DNA of 18,425 nucleotides from Treponema sp. UBA3819 (GCA_002369025.1 DFDV01000100.1:1-18425), one strand, 5' to 3'; counted from the first letter of the stretch, positions 1-7,756 are shown. Notes: a model not told the origin generated them from the letters alone. Program-made: numbers and translations.

Positions 1-114
1 GATGAAGAACTGGCTGACATCATAAAGTTCCAGCACGGTTATAATGCTGCCGCAAAATTCATCACTGTAATCGATGGCATGCTGGACACCATAATCAACA
101 GACTTGGCGTATAA
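1..114 (+). CDS. flgK: Flagellar hook-associated protein 1 (FlgK), 3' end only
   Basis: Only the last 37 codons lie in the window. FlgK forms the first hook-filament junction ring. The visible tail (EELADIIKFQHGYNAAAKF, then an ITVID-type segment ending in NRLGV) is the conserved C-terminal D0 helix of FlgK, with the LxxIIxFQxxYxAxAKxI pattern. The call is supported by flgL starting 21 nt downstream, the usual flgK-flgL order. The 5' part of the gene and its promoter are outside the window. Confidence 0.85.
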   Translation, partial: DEELADIIKFQHGYNAAAKFITVIDGMLDTIINRLGV

Positions 115-135
115 TACAAATAGGAGGCGAATCAA

Positions 136-1380
136 ATGCGCAGAATATCGAGTCAGATGAATAATACAAATACTCAGTATCATCTTCGTCAGCAGGAAAG
201 CCGTCTGAACCGTGTTACCAACCAGATGGGCACTCAGCAGCGTATCCTGAATCTGCGTGATGATCCGATTTCTGCAGGTCACCTGGTAAAATATCAGTCT
301 TATCTTACCCGCGTGAACAATTTTGAAAAAAATGCCGCTACACTTCGTGACCAGTTTCAGTATCGCGAAGGCTATATGACAAATTCTCTGGAAATCATGC
401 AGAAGGTTCGTGAACTGGCAATTTCTGGTGCACACGGTACATACACAAAAGATGATTTGAACAATATGGCTGTAGAAGTGAATGAACTTCTGGGAGAACT
501 TATTCAGAATGCAAATGCTACAGGACCGGACGGTTCTTCAATTTTTGCAGGAACAAACACCCACATGAGGGCATTTGACATTGACATGGGAGCAGTAGAA
601 GGTTCTTCAGTTCCGCTGATTGCAAATGTACGCTATAACGGCACGATTGATTCAAACAAAGTTGAACTTGACGAAAACAAGTACATAACCGTAGAAAATG
701 CCGGAAACAGAACTTTCTGGGCGGAAAATCAGCGTCTTTTTGGCGGGCGCGATGCAACCGGCTGGCAGGCGACTCAGGACTCAACCATTTCTGTAGACGG
801 ACAGCTGATTCGGGTGGAGACGGGAGACAATGTGTATTCCCTTATCGCTAAAATCAATGACTCCGGGGCAGCGGTAAAGGCAGGACTTGATCCCGTAACC
901 CGTGGCCTGAATCTGGGTACAACGGATGCCCGCCAGCTCTGGCTAGAAGATGTGTCCGGCAGTGCCCTCAATGAACTGGGAATCATCAAGGATTCCAGCC
1001 AGAAACCGCCTTATAACCTTGGAGACAGCGTACGCGTTTCCGGCGGCAGTCTCTTTGACAGTGTCATCGCCCTGCGTGATGCAATGCTTAAAGGTGACCA
1101 TGAGGCAATTGGCGGCCGTGTGCTTGCAAGCCTGGACAGCGGTATCAGCACTTTGACGGCCCGCGTGGCAAAAAGCGGTTCAGAATACGAGCGTGTAGAA
1201 AACGACATGATTCGTTCTTCTGCCGTTGCACTTAACGTGACTAATCATATTTCACGGGAAGGTGATTTGGATTTAACCAAAGCGATTACGGATGAAAAGA
1301 TGCTTGAACTTACACAACAGGCAACTCTTTCCAATGCCGGAAAGATGTATTCATCAACGCTTTTGGACTACATGAGGTAA
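136..1380 (+). CDS. flgL: Flagellar hook-associated protein 3 (FlgL)
   Basis: FlgL is the second junction protein between hook and filament, exported by the flagellar type III system; in spirochetes the filament is periplasmic. The 414-residue product has a flagellin-like N-terminal D0/D1 helix (RISSQMNNTNTQYHLRQQ at the start, ILNLRDDPISAGHLVKY near residue 40, MQKVRELAISGAHGTYT near residue 95). A variable middle follows, then a C-terminal D0 helix (KMLELTQQATLSNAGKMY). The ATG at 136 is fixed by AGGAGG at 122-127 with 8-nt spacing. It follows flgK by 21 nt and precedes fliW by 6 nt, so one transcript is likely. Length is within the FlgL range. No signal peptide, as expected for a type III substrate. 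Confidence 0.93.
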   Translation: MRRISSQMNNTNTQYHLRQQESRLNRVTNQMGTQQRILNLRDDPISAGHLVKYQSYLTRVNNFEKNAATLRDQFQYREGYMTNSLEIMQKVRELAISGAHGTYTKDDLNNMAVEVNELLGELIQNANATGPDGSSIFAGTNTHMRAFDIDMGAVEGSSVPLIANVRYNGTIDSNKVELDENKYITVENAGNRTFWAENQRLFGGRDATGWQATQDSTISVDGQLIRVETGDNVYSLIAKINDSGAAVKAGLDPVTRGLNLGTTDARQLWLEDVSGSALNELGIIKDSSQKPPYNLGDSVRVSGGSLFDSVIALRDAMLKGDHEAIGGRVLASLDSGISTLTARVAKSGSEYERVENDMIRSSAVALNVTNHISREGDLDLTKAITDEKMLELTQQATLSNAGKMYSSTLLDYMR

Positions 1381-1386
1381 TAGGAC

Positions 1387-1827
1387 ATGGAAGTACAGAC
1401 AAAAACGATGGGCCTTGTAAAGGTGGACGAATCCCGCCTGCTGAATTTTCCAAAAGGATTATTCGGTTTTGAGGATTATCACAAATATGCACTGATTGAA
1501 GCGGAATATGAACCCTTCTTCTGGCTGCAGTCACTTGATGAAAAAGGGCTGGCATTCCTTCTGGTGGATCCCTTTATCATCGTCAATGATTATGAACTGG
1601 ATATCGATGACAAGATGCTCAGCGATATTGGCATTACATCTCCGGCTGACGTATATGTCTGGTCGGTTGTTACTGTACCGGCTGATGGTGGTCCCGTTAC
1701 GGCGAATCTGCAGGGTCCTCTTGTGGTGAACCGTAAAACTCAGACCGCCCTTCAGGTTATTCTTTCGGATTCCAAGTGGACGACAAAGCATAACATTATC
1801 AAAGCCTTGCAGGCACGGGGTAAATAA
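1387..1827 (+). CDS. fliW: Flagellar assembly factor FliW
   Basis: FliW is a small cytoplasmic beta-barrel protein that binds flagellin and, when flagellin is scarce, binds and inhibits CsrA. The 146 residues show the family landmarks: LNFPKGLFGFEDYHKYAL near residues 18-35, FFWLQSLDEKGLAFLLVDPF near 45-64, and TANLQGPLVVNRKTQTALQV near 105-124. The ATG at 1387 has GAGG at 1374-1377 (9-nt spacing), inside the end of flgL. It overlaps csrA by 1 nt (TAATG), the classic fliW-csrA pair and a sign of translational coupling. The T. pallidum homologue is known to bind FlaB flagellins; both flaB genes lie 6-8 kb downstream on the other strand. Confidence 0.95.
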   Translation: MEVQTKTMGLVKVDESRLLNFPKGLFGFEDYHKYALIEAEYEPFFWLQSLDEKGLAFLLVDPFIIVNDYELDIDDKMLSDIGITSPADVYVWSVVTVPADGGPVTANLQGPLVVNRKTQTALQVILSDSKWTTKHNIIKALQARGK

Positions 1828-2057
1828 TGCTCATATTGTCCAGAAAAGTAGACGAAAAGATTAAAATTGGTACGGATATCACGCTTACCATAATTGAAAT
1901 TCACGGTGACCAGGTGAAAATTGGTGTTGAAGCACCAAAGAATGTAAAAGTCTTCCGCCTGGAAGTCTATGATTCCATTCAGGAACAGAACCGTGAAGCT
2001 GCGGCAGGAAGTGCAACGCTTGAGGCGCTGTCAAAACTGCTGGGAGCAAAAGACTAG
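1827..2057 (+). CDS. csrA: Translational regulator CsrA
   Basis: CsrA is a dimeric RNA-binding repressor that recognises GGA motifs, often in hairpin loops over Shine-Dalgarno sites. The 76-residue product starts with the canonical MLILSRKVDEKIKIG and has the GVEAPKNVKVFRLEVYDSI segment. The RNA-contacting L4, R6 and R44 are present; residue 43 is Phe where many CsrA proteins have His. The C-terminal tail beyond residue 55 (AAAGSATLEALSKLLGAKD) is longer than in the 61-residue E. coli protein; extended tails occur in FliW-paired CsrA proteins, where they take part in FliW binding. ATG overlaps the fliW stop. The likely targets in this window are the two flaB leaders. Confidence 0.96.
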   Translation: MLILSRKVDEKIKIGTDITLTIIEIHGDQVKIGVEAPKNVKVFRLEVYDSIQEQNREAAAGSATLEALSKLLGAKD

Positions 2058-2069
2058 AAGACGCGGGGT

Positions 2070-2094
2070 GGAGAGAAGAATTTATTTTCTCTCC
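2070..2094. terminator. Candidate hairpin between convergent csrA and tsaB
   Basis: A perfect 8-bp inverted repeat (GGAGAGAA at 2070-2077, TTCTCTCC at 2087-2094) with a 9-nt loop sits between the convergent csrA and tsaB genes and overlaps the last codons of tsaB. Neither strand has an immediate long T-run, so if it terminates transcription it is a weak or factor-assisted bidirectional site. Confidence 0.35.
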
Positions 2095-2756
2095 AGTGCG
2101 ATTTCCGCTTCGCTTTTTCTCATGTATTCAGGCCCGTCATAATCTTCAAGAGGGGCCTCTTTTTTTGCAATTTTTTCTTCTGCAAGGGAAAAGAGTGCAT
2201 CTGTTGCGGGAAGCTGAAACTTAAAGCAGCGTATATCAAGAGTCGGGGCCAAAGAGCGGAGCATTTCTGCAAATACATCAGCATTCTGTCCAACAATCAG
2301 CACGCTTTCTTCTGCATCCAGATTTTTCAGAACTTCCTCTGTATTTGTATCTTTTGGTTCCATGCATTCTTTTCCGCCGCGATAGATGGCCGCAAAGAAC
2401 TGATCTTTTTTTGCATCAATGACAGAAACAACCGCACCGCCAAAGTCAGCATAAGGATAGGCGTAAGCGTCCATTGTCGGAATGCCGTAGAGGGGAATGT
2501 TGTGGCTGAGGCTAAGGGCTTTGAGGGCAGAAAATCCCAGACGGAGTCCGGTAAAAGTTCCCGGTCCCTTGCTGATTGCCGTGTAGTCTAAATCGGCAGG
2601 AGAAAGACCTGTTTCCTGCAGGACAAAATCTATTGCCGGAAGGATTTTTTCAGACTGCTTCATGGAGATGTCCAGAGAGAGGGTAGCCTTGTCGTCATCA
2701 TTTTTTGCCGCTATAACCATACAGGTTGCGGCAGAATCTATTGCCAGTGCTTTCAT
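2082..2756 (-). CDS. tsaB: t6A biosynthesis protein TsaB
   Basis: TsaB partners with TsaD to transfer threonylcarbamoyl to A37 of ANN-decoding tRNAs. The 224-residue protein has an ASKHA-type start (MKALAIDSAA), the hallmark GPGTFTGLRLG loop at residues 64-74, and DAKKDQFFAAIYR at 114-126, matching the family's DAR-x-E-V-Y region. Length is normal. The ATG at 2756 overlaps the tsaE stop by 1 nt (TAATG), with GGAG 7 nt upstream inside tsaE. The operon order orf88-tsaE-tsaB fits shared t6A function for the last two genes. Confidence 0.93.
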   Translation of the reverse strand: MKALAIDSAATCMVIAAKNDDDKATLSLDISMKQSEKILPAIDFVLQETGLSPADLDYTAISKGPGTFTGLRLGFSALKALSLSHNIPLYGIPTMDAYAYPYADFGGAVVSVIDAKKDQFFAAIYRGGKECMEPKDTNTEEVLKNLDAEESVLIVGQNADVFAEMLRSLAPTLDIRCFKFQLPATDALFSLAEEKIAKKEAPLEDYDGPEYMRKSEAEIALERK

Positions 2757-3184
2757 TACAGTTCTCCGTACTTCCAGTTTTCAAGGCTAATGGTGCGGCT
2801 TCCGTCTTCTTTTGGCTCTAAGCGCAGAATGATTGTCTTTTTGGGAAGTTCTTCCATTATTTTTTCGCTCCATTCAATCAGACAGACGCCCCGTCCGTAG
2901 AGCATGTCATCCACACCCAGGTTGATAAAATCTTCTCCGCCTTCAAGACGGTAAACATCCATGTGATAGAGGGGCATTTTGCCTTCGTATTCGCTGATGA
3001 GGCAGAATGTCGGGCTTGTGATGGTATCTTCAATACCAAGGGCGAGTGCTATTCCTTTTGTAATGGTTGTTTTTCCCGCTCCCAGAGTGCCCTGAAGCGC
3101 AATTACATCGCCTTTTTGCAGTTTAGAACCGATTTTTTTTCCTAAAGCGATGGTTTCTTCTTCTGAATGGGTGATGAGTGTCAC
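2756..3184 (-). CDS. tsaE: t6A biosynthesis ATPase TsaE
   Basis: TsaE is the small P-loop ATPase needed for turnover of the bacterial TsaB-TsaD complex. The 142 residues contain Walker A GTLGAGKTT (32-40), the family-specific TSPTF (56-60), HMDVYR (74-79) and LIEWSEKI with the conserved Trp at 105. The start is GTG at 3184, overlapping the upstream 88-residue gene by 4 nt (GTGA), with AAGG about 9-10 nt upstream as a weak Shine-Dalgarno. Overlaps on both sides indicate translational coupling. Confidence 0.94.
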   Translation of the reverse strand: MTLITHSEEETIALGKKIGSKLQKGDVIALQGTLGAGKTTITKGIALALGIEDTITSPTFCLISEYEGKMPLYHMDVYRLEGGEDFINLGVDDMLYGRGVCLIEWSEKIMEELPKKTIILRLEPKEDGSRTISLENWKYGEL

Positions 3185-3447
3185 GGCAATGCGCCTTGTT
3201 TTTCCATTTCCAAAATGTAGGTCTTTAAGCCAGTCATAATGGGAAGCATGGGATAATTGATGTCTACTTCTTTTGCTATGTCTATATCAAGTTCCTTGGT
3301 TCCAAGGGGACTTGTTTCAATGACAAAGGAAACAGGTACCTGTACAGTTTTTGAGACGATTTCCATGACGGCAATTGCGGTATAGTTCTTTCTGTAGTAA
3401 AGTCCGAAATCTTCTCGTTTTACAGACTGTAATTCTAGTACCTTCAT
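3181..3447 (-). CDS. Hypothetical protein of 88 residues, first gene of the tsaE-tsaB operon
   Basis: I do not recognise a named family. The product is a small soluble protein with alternating charged and hydrophobic stretches (YYRKNYTAIAVMEIVSKTVQ and VPVSFVIETSPLG, which look like beta strands) and a C-terminal helix (LKTYILEMEKQG). No signal peptide, no Cys, no obvious metal motif. It is believed to be real because of a 4-nt GTGA overlap with tsaE, a good promoter just upstream and codon use like its neighbours. From memory, treponemes keep a similar small gene between the pilZ gene and tsaE, but this was not checked. No clear Shine-Dalgarno precedes the ATG at 3447. Confidence 0.75.
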   Translation of the reverse strand: MKVLELQSVKREDFGLYYRKNYTAIAVMEIVSKTVQVPVSFVIETSPLGTKELDIDIAKEVDINYPMLPIMTGLKTYILEMEKQGALP

Positions 3448-3455
3448 TATTTAAT

Positions 3456-3485
3456 AGAATACCTTATAAATGCTTGTCCCGTCAA
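3456..3485 (-). promoter_or_regulatory. Sigma-70-like promoter for orf88-tsaE-tsaB
   Basis: On the minus strand, -35 TTGACG (3480-3485) and -10 TATTCT (3456-3461) are separated by 18 bp in the 60-bp gap after the pilZ gene. The predicted start, near 3449, is within a few bases of the ATG at 3447. The mRNA would have almost no leader, matching the missing Shine-Dalgarno. Confidence 0.55.
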
Positions 3486-3507
3486 GAGTTTTGTTCCGGC
3501 CTTTCCG

Positions 3508-4596
3508 TCAATCCGCATATCCGACGGCAACGGACTGGATGCGGTTTACAACATCCGCTTCAATTTTGACGAACTTAATGTGCAGGATAAAGTTTCCGTC
3601 TTCGCGTTTTGTTGTTCGCAAAATTGTTCCGATTGCCGAATCCTCGTCTTTTGTGTTGAGTTTGCCGCTGATATAGATAAACTGCTCTGCCTTTATAGGA
3701 ATGGTTGTTACAAGACGACATCCGCCCGCAGATACGTCCAAAAGCAGGCCTTTGTGCATGTTTTGAGAAGGTTTGTAGACAGTCTTGTTTTCCTTTCCTT
3801 CCTGTACCGTAGATGTGGCAACAGATGAAAAAGCACATGCCTCATGCATTTCAATTCGTTCTACCTGACGGCGCTGCAGGGGTGTAATCTGTTCTGAGTG
3901 CATGATGACCATCTGCTCTTCATTACGGCCGTTTTTCTGATAGCGGACGACACGGGTTTCCATCTGATATGGGGCGCCTGATGACGCTTCAAAAATAAGT
4001 GAAATCTTTGAAAGCGGGGCGGGACAGTGATTGCGTTCGATTATGTTTTGAGGCAGATTCAGAATAAGGGCATCCGGAGTGCGCTCTGTATAGACCATGC
4101 GGTAGTGTACGCCCTGGGAGGCCGTGTAGGTCATTTTTGTTCCTATGTCTATTTTGCGTGAAGAAGTCATTTCTTCAGGGGGTGTGTAGGCGCGGATGAG
4201 TTTTGTGCGGAGGCCAAAGAGGGCGGTTTTTGCCTTTTCATTTGCTTCGACACAGAGTTTTAAGAATAAGGCCTTTAGAATTTCGTTGATGTAAGAAAGA
4301 TCCTGCACGGCGTACAAAATGTTTGGCGTGGGATTTTCCTTACAGAGCCGGGAAAAAATGGCATGTTCTTCTTTTGAAAGATGAGAGTATCTGCTGATTT
4401 CGTTGATGTCGGAATTGCTGGTGGGCCGGCGGCGTTTTTTTTCAAGATACTGGGGCGACCGGTGGTAATTGCTGATTAGTTTTGAAATTACATAAACAAT
4501 TGAAAGAAATGTAATAACACCCAGAATGAGGGCAATGACGAGGAAAATATTCAACTGACTCCGGGCAAGTACCGGTGAACCGCTTCCGCCACCCAC
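3508..4596 (-). CDS. Membrane-anchored PilZ-domain protein (putative c-di-GMP receptor) in flagellar cluster
   Basis: The 362-residue product has one N-terminal membrane helix (about residues 15-38, NIFLVIALILGVITFLSIVY), a basic stretch (EKKRRR), a helical linker, then a C-terminal PilZ domain. The two c-di-GMP-binding signatures are present: RxxxR as RQVER (243-247) and (D/N)xSxxG as DVSAGG (287-292). Residues 145-235 could be a YcgR-N-like beta domain, which would make this a YcgR-type flagellar brake or adaptor; that is inference. The start is GTG at 4596, overlapping the upstream stop by 1 nt (TAGTG), with AAGGAG 7 nt before it. It appears to be the last gene of the fliD transcript. Confidence 0.82.
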   Translation of the reverse strand: MGGGSGSPVLARSQLNIFLVIALILGVITFLSIVYVISKLISNYHRSPQYLEKKRRRPTSNSDINEISRYSHLSKEEHAIFSRLCKENPTPNILYAVQDLSYINEILKALFLKLCVEANEKAKTALFGLRTKLIRAYTPPEEMTSSRKIDIGTKMTYTASQGVHYRMVYTERTPDALILNLPQNIIERNHCPAPLSKISLIFEASSGAPYQMETRVVRYQKNGRNEEQMVIMHSEQITPLQRRQVERIEMHEACAFSSVATSTVQEGKENKTVYKPSQNMHKGLLLDVSAGGCRLVTTIPIKAEQFIYISGKLNTKDEDSAIGTILRTTKREDGNFILHIKFVKIEADVVNRIQSVAVGYAD

Positions 4597-5189
4597 TATT
4601 TGTCTCCTTCTACTGCATCTGCAATGGCATTCAGACGCGGACTGATTTCATATTCTGCAAGGTCACCGATGAGGACTGTGTCCTTGTCTTCCAGTGCCTG
4701 CTTAAAGTCTGTAAGAATTGGTGAAAAATCTGAGAAAAAGTCATTGATGTTTTTTCCGTCGATTTTTATGCTCTTGTAGAAGTCCGGAAAGAGGGAAGCA
4801 AGCGAAGACGTTTTGCAGAAAGAGTCTACCAGGTCAGCAAGTCGTGAAATGACGCTGCCTGCTTCCTTGTCTCTGCCGCTCTGCAACTGTACGGGAATTT
4901 CTTCCATACTGCCTGCAATCTCCCGGGCAACTTTTCCTTCAAAGGCAAAAGATTCTTTAAGTTCTTCCACGGAGATAACGGTCAGTTCCAGTTTTGTGCT
5001 GTCTGAAAGGGGAGTAGCGGCGGCAGAATCAAAAGCGTCTGCTTCGATTTTTGTGCCGTCCAGGGTGATGCTTATGGTTGTCGCATCATTTTTGGAGAAT
5101 TCTTCCTCCAGTCCTTTAAGTACGTCGCCGACTGTCTTTTCGTTTTCTATGGTGATGTCTATATTGTTACCGTTTACTACTACTGTCAT
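4596..5189 (-). CDS. Unknown 197-residue protein between fliD and the pilZ gene, possible ubiquitin-like N-terminus
   Basis: Family not recognised. Residues 1-75 read like a beta-grasp/ubiquitin-like unit (MTVVVNGNNIDITIENEKT, then a helix VGDVLKGLEEEF, then strands ending LELTVISVEEL). Residues 80-197 are mostly amphipathic helix and end with DLAEYEISPRLNAIADAV. The protein is acidic, with a single Cys and no signal peptide. It lies 11 nt after fliD and overlaps the pilZ gene by 1 nt, with AGGCAGG as Shine-Dalgarno 6 nt before the ATG. The slot after fliD is where fliS/fliT chaperone genes often sit, so a FliD or flagellin chaperone is possible, but no sequence motif proves it. Confidence 0.75.
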   Translation of the reverse strand: MTVVVNGNNIDITIENEKTVGDVLKGLEEEFSKNDATTISITLDGTKIEADAFDSAAATPLSDSTKLELTVISVEELKESFAFEGKVAREIAGSMEEIPVQLQSGRDKEAGSVISRLADLVDSFCKTSSLASLFPDFYKSIKIDGKNINDFFSDFSPILTDFKQALEDKDTVLIGDLAEYEISPRLNAIADAVEGDK

Positions 5190-5200
5190 GTTTTGCCTGC

Positions 5201-7273
5201 CTATTGCTGTCTTCCACCGTTTACAAAGTTATTGATGGTGTTTGCCTGTCCCTGCAGATTGTTCAGAGTGCCTTCCATCTGACCGTATTTAGCCTTCAGT
5301 TCTGCTTCCTTGCGGTCAATCTGGGTTTCCAGCCTGCGGATATTAGCCTCTGAAGCCGTAATCTTCTGGGCAATACCCCGGTTTTTGTTGGCAATAATGC
5401 CGCCTGTAGAAACCCATGAACCAATCTGTTTGTCCAGTGCCACGCCTATGCCGGAATCCATAATCAGGTCTCCGTCTTTGTCGTAGCCGAAAATGTTTTT
5501 TATGTCCTCCAGATTGCTTTCTAGCGAGGAGTCCAGTTTCTTTTCGTCAATTTCAAGATATCCGCGCAGCTGACTTGCTGTATAGCCGCTTCCTCCTCCT
5601 GTGGCACGGGTAGAAATGCCAATCTGGGAAAGCATGGTTATGGGAGCATTTTCAGCCCAGTTGTAGTTTGCCGCTACAATGGACTGCATCTGGGTTTTAT
5701 TCTGTGTGAGTGAGTAATCGCTCTGGAACATTCCCAGTCTTTTACCCGCTTCTTCAGCTTCTTCCGGTGAAAGGTAATCCAGTTCGCTGATAATTTCCGG
5801 CTTGTTGGTACTCAGAATATTCATCTCGGCAATTACCTGATTATAGGTGCCGACAAATTGAATGAGGGCATTTTTTGCCGCTTCCTTGTCCGCTGCAATG
5901 TCGATGGTTTCTGTCTTTTCAGTCGGATTGTGGATGTTGAGCGTAACATGAGGAACAACATCGTCAATTGTATTGGTGGGGCGGGTAATGGTAATGCCCT
6001 CGTATTTAATCTGTGCGTCTCCCGCTCTGCTTGCGGCATGAACCGGCTGATAGCCCAGATTCTTTTTTTCATCAAAGGCAGTAAATGTGGAAATATTGAC
6101 CTGAGTGCCTGTGTTCCGGTTTCTCACGACTATGCTGTCAATATCGGGATAGTCTTTTACAGAAATGGAAACCAGCTTAGCATTTGTATTTGGATCCGGG
6201 GCAAGTCCCGAAACGTCAATTTTCTTCTCAGTGCCGTCTGTATTGTGTACATAAAAATCTGCAGCATCTATGACGGGGACCAGGGGTTCTGAGGGAACCG
6301 GTGGCAGATTCGTTTCGCTGGGATTGTTCTGTATGGTTATTTCCTCGTAGGATGCAATGCCCGCATCAGGAAGTTCCGGTCGGGAAAAAAGCCTTTCGTT
6401 GATTTCTTCGGTAATGTCTGTTACTTCTTCTGTGGAAAATGTAAATTCAATGCGTTCTGAGTCATTTGCCGCAATGTTTTCGGTAACGGGAATGGAAAAG
6501 CCTGTGCGGGGAGGAAGGGTGATAAGCCCCTGGTCAAGCGTAATGTCGTCTGCAAGCATGGGAGGAAGGCCTGTTTGTTCAACTTCAGGCAGCAGGCTTT
6601 CTTCCGGCGGATTGCTGAATTCTCCGCTGTCTGTACCGAATTCCGTGAGTTCGGCTTTAGTTTTTTCTATAATTCCATTTGAAAGTGCATAGGAAAGGGC
6701 GGCGTCTTTAAAAATAAGGTTGTTTTCGTCGCCAGTTTTGAGTGATTCTATTAAAAGTGACTGTTTGTTGCCGCTTACGCCTACCAGTGAGGCTTTTACT
6801 ACATTGTTGCCGCGGCGGTTTAATGATGTAATGAAGTCTGTAATTTTGCCGCCCTTCCAGTTAAAGGAAACGGACTTTTCGCCAACCTGAAATGTATAGG
6901 TTCCCTGGGGAACGGTGGCGTTCTTTTCCAGTTCTTTTGATATAAAACGGTCTGTTGAAGCCGGTTTGATAACGTCTATTTTGATTTGTCCGAATGCTGC
7001 TTCACGACCTGCTTCCGCAGTTACGGCGTTTTCATTTGATGATGAGGCGAGTTTATTATTGAATGGATTATCGTAAGAATAAAGAGCCTTGGTGCTCTCC
7101 CGAAGTTCAGACATCTTCTGATTAACTCCCCGCCAAGCACTTTGCTGCTCTTTATACCTGTCGAGTGCCTCCTGCTCCCGAGTGAGAGGAATCCGCTCTT
7201 TTTTTATCAGCGCATCAATATAGTCATTTGTCTTATATTTATTGCTGATGCCAGGTATGTTGATTTCTGCCAT
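5201..7273 (-). CDS. fliD: Flagellar filament cap protein FliD
   Basis: FliD (HAP2) caps the growing filament and folds exported flagellin. The 690-residue product has the FliD N-domain (MAEINIPGISNKYKTNDYID, then DRYKEQQSAWRGVNQKMSEL near residue 45) and the C-domain (NALIQFVGTYNQVIAEMN near residue 470, then MLSQIGISTRATGGGSGY). The last ~70 residues form a coiled coil (ANIRRLETQIDRKEAELKAK) ending NNFVNGGRQQ. Residues ~205-345 are a Pro/Glu-rich variable segment, which makes it much longer than the 468-residue E. coli protein. The ATG at 7273 has a weak GTGGA Shine-Dalgarno. It follows flaG by 60 nt with no visible terminator. Confidence 0.92.
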   Translation of the reverse strand: MAEINIPGISNKYKTNDYIDALIKKERIPLTREQEALDRYKEQQSAWRGVNQKMSELRESTKALYSYDNPFNNKLASSSNENAVTAEAGREAAFGQIKIDVIKPASTDRFISKELEKNATVPQGTYTFQVGEKSVSFNWKGGKITDFITSLNRRGNNVVKASLVGVSGNKQSLLIESLKTGDENNLIFKDAALSYALSNGIIEKTKAELTEFGTDSGEFSNPPEESLLPEVEQTGLPPMLADDITLDQGLITLPPRTGFSIPVTENIAANDSERIEFTFSTEEVTDITEEINERLFSRPELPDAGIASYEEITIQNNPSETNLPPVPSEPLVPVIDAADFYVHNTDGTEKKIDVSGLAPDPNTNAKLVSISVKDYPDIDSIVVRNRNTGTQVNISTFTAFDEKKNLGYQPVHAASRAGDAQIKYEGITITRPTNTIDDVVPHVTLNIHNPTEKTETIDIAADKEAAKNALIQFVGTYNQVIAEMNILSTNKPEIISELDYLSPEEAEEAGKRLGMFQSDYSLTQNKTQMQSIVAANYNWAENAPITMLSQIGISTRATGGGSGYTASQLRGYLEIDEKKLDSSLESNLEDIKNIFGYDKDGDLIMDSGIGVALDKQIGSWVSTGGIIANKNRGIAQKITASEANIRRLETQIDRKEAELKAKYGQMEGTLNNLQGQANTINNFVNGGRQQ

Positions 7274-7333
7274 AGTATTTCCACAACTAAAAGAAATTGG
7301 TGCAAAATCTTCCTGCTACTGGTAATCTGCCGA

Positions 7334-7705
7334 CTAAATCATTTCGTCGAACAAAACTCCAATTGTTTTTCTGATTCTGGCCTTTAACTTCTGTATATCA
7401 GTTGACGGAATCTCCTTGATAACCTGATCGGTAGAAGGATCTACTATTCTTACTATCACTTGGTTCAGTTCCTGGTTAACGTTAAACTGAACTTTGCGAC
7501 CCATTACTACATCCGAAAGTTTTTGAAGCTGCCGGACGTCTTCTTTGACCTGGGCAATATTGTTGGTAATGTTCTGAACCACTTGCGCTGCATCTGCCAT
7601 GGGAACCTGAGCCTGCTGAACAGGCGCGGACTGCACCTTGTAAGCATTCGCAGCGGAGATACGGCCATCCATTGCCACATTTTGCCCGATTGAATTTACA
7701 TTCAT
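7334..7705 (-). CDS. flaG: FlaG family flagellar protein
   Basis: FlaG proteins are small flagellar proteins linked to filament length control; their biochemical role is not settled. The 123-residue product ends with the typical domain: VQFNVNQELNQVIVRIVDPS followed by TDQVIKEIPSTDIQKLKARI. The N-terminal half is Gln/Ala-rich (VQQAQVPMADAAQ) with a helical stretch. I chose the ATG at 7705 (MNVNSIG) over the longer reading from 7762 because AGGAGGAG (7712-7719) lies 6 nt upstream and the extension would sit on a stable leader hairpin. The gene lies 130 nt after a flaB gene and 60 nt before fliD. Confidence 0.9.
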   Translation of the reverse strand: MNVNSIGQNVAMDGRISAANAYKVQSAPVQQAQVPMADAAQVVQNITNNIAQVKEDVRQLQKLSDVVMGRKVQFNVNQELNQVIVRIVDPSTDQVIKEIPSTDIQKLKARIRKTIGVLFDEMI

Positions 7706-7726
7706 AGGGCTCTCCTCCTGGAATGA

Positions 7727-7756
7727 AAGGGGAGTGGGGGCGCACCCATTCCCCTT
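7727..7756 (-). promoter_or_regulatory. Stable hairpin in the flaB-flaG intergenic region
   Basis: Arms AAGGGGA (7750-7756 read on the minus strand) and TCCCCTT (7727-7733) are extended inwards by a single A/C mismatch and TGGG/CCCA, leaving a 6-nt loop: 11 pairs in all. No T-run follows on the minus strand, so it is unlikely to be an intrinsic terminator. It starts just upstream of the flaG Shine-Dalgarno and could be a 3'-protecting or processing element after flaB. Another GGATGT core lies about 30 nt further upstream. Confidence 0.45.

Noticed and set aside
5858..6292. 144-codon open frame antisense to fliD
   Set aside because: A shadow frame: no Shine-Dalgarno or recognisable motif, and fully inside a conserved gene.
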